A DNA stretch of 6,642 bases, from positions 1 to 6,642 of the forward strand of contig JAKADF010000144.1 of NCBI GenBank assembly GCA_021820805.1. Reading direction: 5' to 3'. Position numbers and translations under genes: made by a program. Origin of the DNA: Bacillota bacterium. GTDB lineage: Bacteria > Bacillota > Bacilli > Alicyclobacillales > Alicyclobacillaceae. The notes beneath the pieces were generated by a model. That model searched no databases. It saw only the letters and a list, made by a program, of their open reading frames with translations, and had not been told where the DNA came from. Shown in pieces: positions 5,564 through 6,642 of the stretch (the first letter of the stretch is position 1; each line of letters opens with the position of its first letter).

Positions 5564-5612
5564 ACGCAGCCCCGGGATGCAAGATTCTGATTCTGCATCT
5601 TCGGGGCTGCGT
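5564..5612 (-). terminator. Long GC-rich hairpin, terminator of the fixC-fixX operon
   Basis: ACGCAGCCCCG (5564-5574) pairs perfectly with CGGGGCTGCGT (5602-5612), and the stem continues through GATGCA (5576-5581) with TGCATC (5594-5599) after a small irregularity. On the minus strand the stem is followed by TTTACGTTTAAA. It lies 42 bases beyond the fixX stop, converging with the hydrolase terminator. Confidence 0.8.
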
Positions 5613-5653
5613 GTTGATCGAGGCTCCGATCTGTTATTTATACATCCTCACAA

Positions 5654-5938
5654 TCAACCGTATTTATATGTGATACCATACCCGCCTTTTGGATATACCC
5701 ATTCAATGTTTTCGTGAGGACATGCTAATCTGCAAGTTCCACATTCAATACAATTTTCAAACGCAACAGAAGTCATCTGTTCCTTGTCATGCCACAAGTA
5801 AACATCGGCTGGACAAAACGTGGTGCACCATTTACCGACGCAAGAAGCACACACGTCCTGGTTGTTGATGGTTAAATGGGACACATCATCTGCTTTGTAC
5901 CGAATCGTATATAGACGTTCCTCGATACCTCCGCTCAT
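5654..5938 (-). CDS. fixX: FixX-like ferredoxin, partner of FixC
   Basis: This is a 94-residue cytosolic iron-sulfur protein of normal FixX length. The second cysteine set C63-x2-C66-x2-C69-x3-C73-P (in CIECGTCRLACP) is a complete 4Fe-4S motif. A first set C30-x2-C33-x4-C38-x3-C42-P is also fully conserved, as is the family's C-terminal signature EWVYPKGGYGI (79-89). In FixABCX systems FixX works with the flavoprotein FixC to pass electrons from an electron-transferring flavoprotein to quinone or ferredoxin. Outside nitrogen fixers such pairs serve lipid or amino-acid oxidation; which applies here cannot be told. Its ATG overlaps the fixC-like stop (ATGA, 5935-5938), and GGAGGG at the end of the upstream gene supplies the ribosome binding site, indicating translational coupling. 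The gene ends before the hairpin at 5564-5612. FixA/FixB would be expected further right, outside the window. Confidence 0.92.
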   Translation of the reverse strand: MSGGIEERLYTIRYKADDVSHLTINNQDVCASCVGKWCTTFCPADVYLWHDKEQMTSVAFENCIECGTCRLACPHENIEWVYPKGGYGITYKYG

Positions 5939-6642
5939 CCGTTAATAGCCCTCCATCCTTTAAGGCCTAAACGCAGCAAATCGAGGTTCCCGCCGGCAGC
6001 CTCACGCAGCTCCCGTACAGCGAGTTTCTGCTTCTCCTTTTTTGTGACGCCGTCTACGAGAAGCATTTGATAAGCCGCCTCGTTCAATGCCTGCGGTAAT
6101 TTCCCGAATAGTATTTCAGAATTCTCCATCCCAAGCAAACCATGGAGTCCTCGATACTTCTTTAAGTCTTTATGAATAAAGGATGCCCTTATGGCTTTGT
6201 CATACTTATCCAAGGTTGCAACAGAGAAATCACCGGTCTGATGGGCTAATAAAGCTACTTCACCTGCCAACCGCCCTGATGTAACCGCTAGATTTGTCCC
6301 TTCCCTGTGTGCTGCATTTACCATTTGGGCTGCATCCCCGCAAATCATCCATCCATTCCCGGACAATGGGGGCATCGAATCAAATCCCCCTTCTGGAATC
6401 AAATGCCCGGCGTACTCTTTCACCTCCCCTCCTTGAATTAAACGCCTTATCATTGGATGCTGTTTAATGTGGTCAAGAATGGCATATGGTTTGATTTGCT
6501 TTTCACGAAGGTCGCTGACCATTACCCCGACACCAAGGGAGAGTGTTTCTTGATTGGTATATAAGAAACCAAGCCCTGCCATGCCAAACATCTCGCCAAC
6601 AAACTCAATCGTGCAGCCTTCATTGCCTTCCAAATTAAATCT
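5935..6642 (-). CDS. fixC: FixC-like FAD-dependent oxidoreductase (ETF-quinone oxidoreductase family), C-terminal part
   Basis: The frame enters from the right edge without a start and encodes the last 235 residues of what is normally a protein of about 430 residues; the N-terminal FAD-binding GxGxxG lies outside the window. Visible hallmarks are GFLYTNQETLSLGVGV, typical of the FixC/geranylgeranyl reductase fold, and the second FAD-binding signature ICGDAAQMVNAAHREGTNLA with the following SGRLAGEVALLA helix. In most relatives the residue after GDAA is glycine; here it is glutamine. The N-terminal part of this segment carries the partially hydrophobic EMFGMAGLG. FixC-type enzymes take electrons from an electron-transferring flavoprotein and deliver them toward quinone at the membrane surface, assisted by FixX. 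The stop overlaps the fixX ATG by four bases, so the two are one operon. Regulation and further operon members lie beyond the window. Confidence 0.9.
   Translation of the reverse strand, partial: RFNLEGNEGCTIEFVGEMFGMAGLGFLYTNQETLSLGVGVMVSDLREKQIKPYAILDHIKQHPMIRRLIQGGEVKEYAGHLIPEGGFDSMPPLSGNGWMICGDAAQMVNAAHREGTNLAVTSGRLAGEVALLAHQTGDFSVATLDKYDKAIRASFIHKDLKKYRGLHGLLGMENSEILFGKLPQALNEAAYQMLLVDGVTKKEKQKLAVRELREAAGGNLDLLRLGLKGWRAING

Noticed and set aside
5654..6642. fixC/fixX as evidence for nitrogen fixation
   Set aside because: FixC/FixX-type pairs are widespread in Bacillota that do not fix nitrogen, and no nif gene is in the window.

Overview
The window looks like ordinary chromosomal DNA from a spore-former-type Bacillota (Gram-positive, moderate to low GC). 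The signs are strong AGGAGG-type ribosome binding sites, frequent TTG start codons, a ydaO/yuaA-type (cyclic di-AMP) riboswitch in front of a secreted NlpC/P60 wall hydrolase, and YqjM/NamA-type and MsrA proteins close to those of Bacillus. FixC/FixX-like genes in such a background suggest an Alicyclobacillus- or Effusibacillus-like organism, but this is a guess from memory of gene content.

Layout. 1-212 holds the 3' end of an unrecognised + strand gene, closed by a hairpin (222-257) that probably also ends msrA from the other side. msrA (302-850, minus) diverges from a 210-residue membrane protein with two Asp-Asn motifs (978-1610, plus) that looks like a divergent TerC-family member. A TTGACA promoter at 1636-1663 then drives an EamA-type drug/metabolite transporter (1713-2609). 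A NamA/YqjM-type old yellow enzyme (2703-3731) follows with no visible terminator between, so the two may share a transcript. A perfect 18-bp hairpin (3739-3784) separates namA from a convergent SAM-dependent methyltransferase (3785-4321, minus).

4322-4696 is the most structured non-coding stretch. On the minus strand it holds a short cysteine-rich reading frame (CxxC-x9-CxxC) interrupted by one TAG. On the plus strand it holds a promoter candidate, a small inverted repeat and a complete c-di-AMP aptamer (about 4572-4679). The aptamer abuts the ribosome binding site of the secreted SH3-NlpC/P60 hydrolase (4697-5476). No terminator lies between aptamer and start codon, and a perfect 10-nt complement of the Shine-Dalgarno region lies upstream of the aptamer. 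Two terminators (5493-5524 for the hydrolase, 5564-5612 for the opposing operon) separate it from fixX (5654-5938, minus) and the 3' part of a fixC-like gene (5935 to the window edge, minus). These two overlap by four bases (ATGA).

The genes fall into small independent units: oxidative or electrophile repair (msrA, namA), membrane transport (TerC-like, EamA), second-messenger-controlled wall remodelling, and electron transfer to quinone (FixC/FixX). I see no mobile element, CRISPR array, rRNA or tRNA, and no convincing new multi-gene system. The best leads are the riboswitch expression platform and the cysteine-rich frame beside it.
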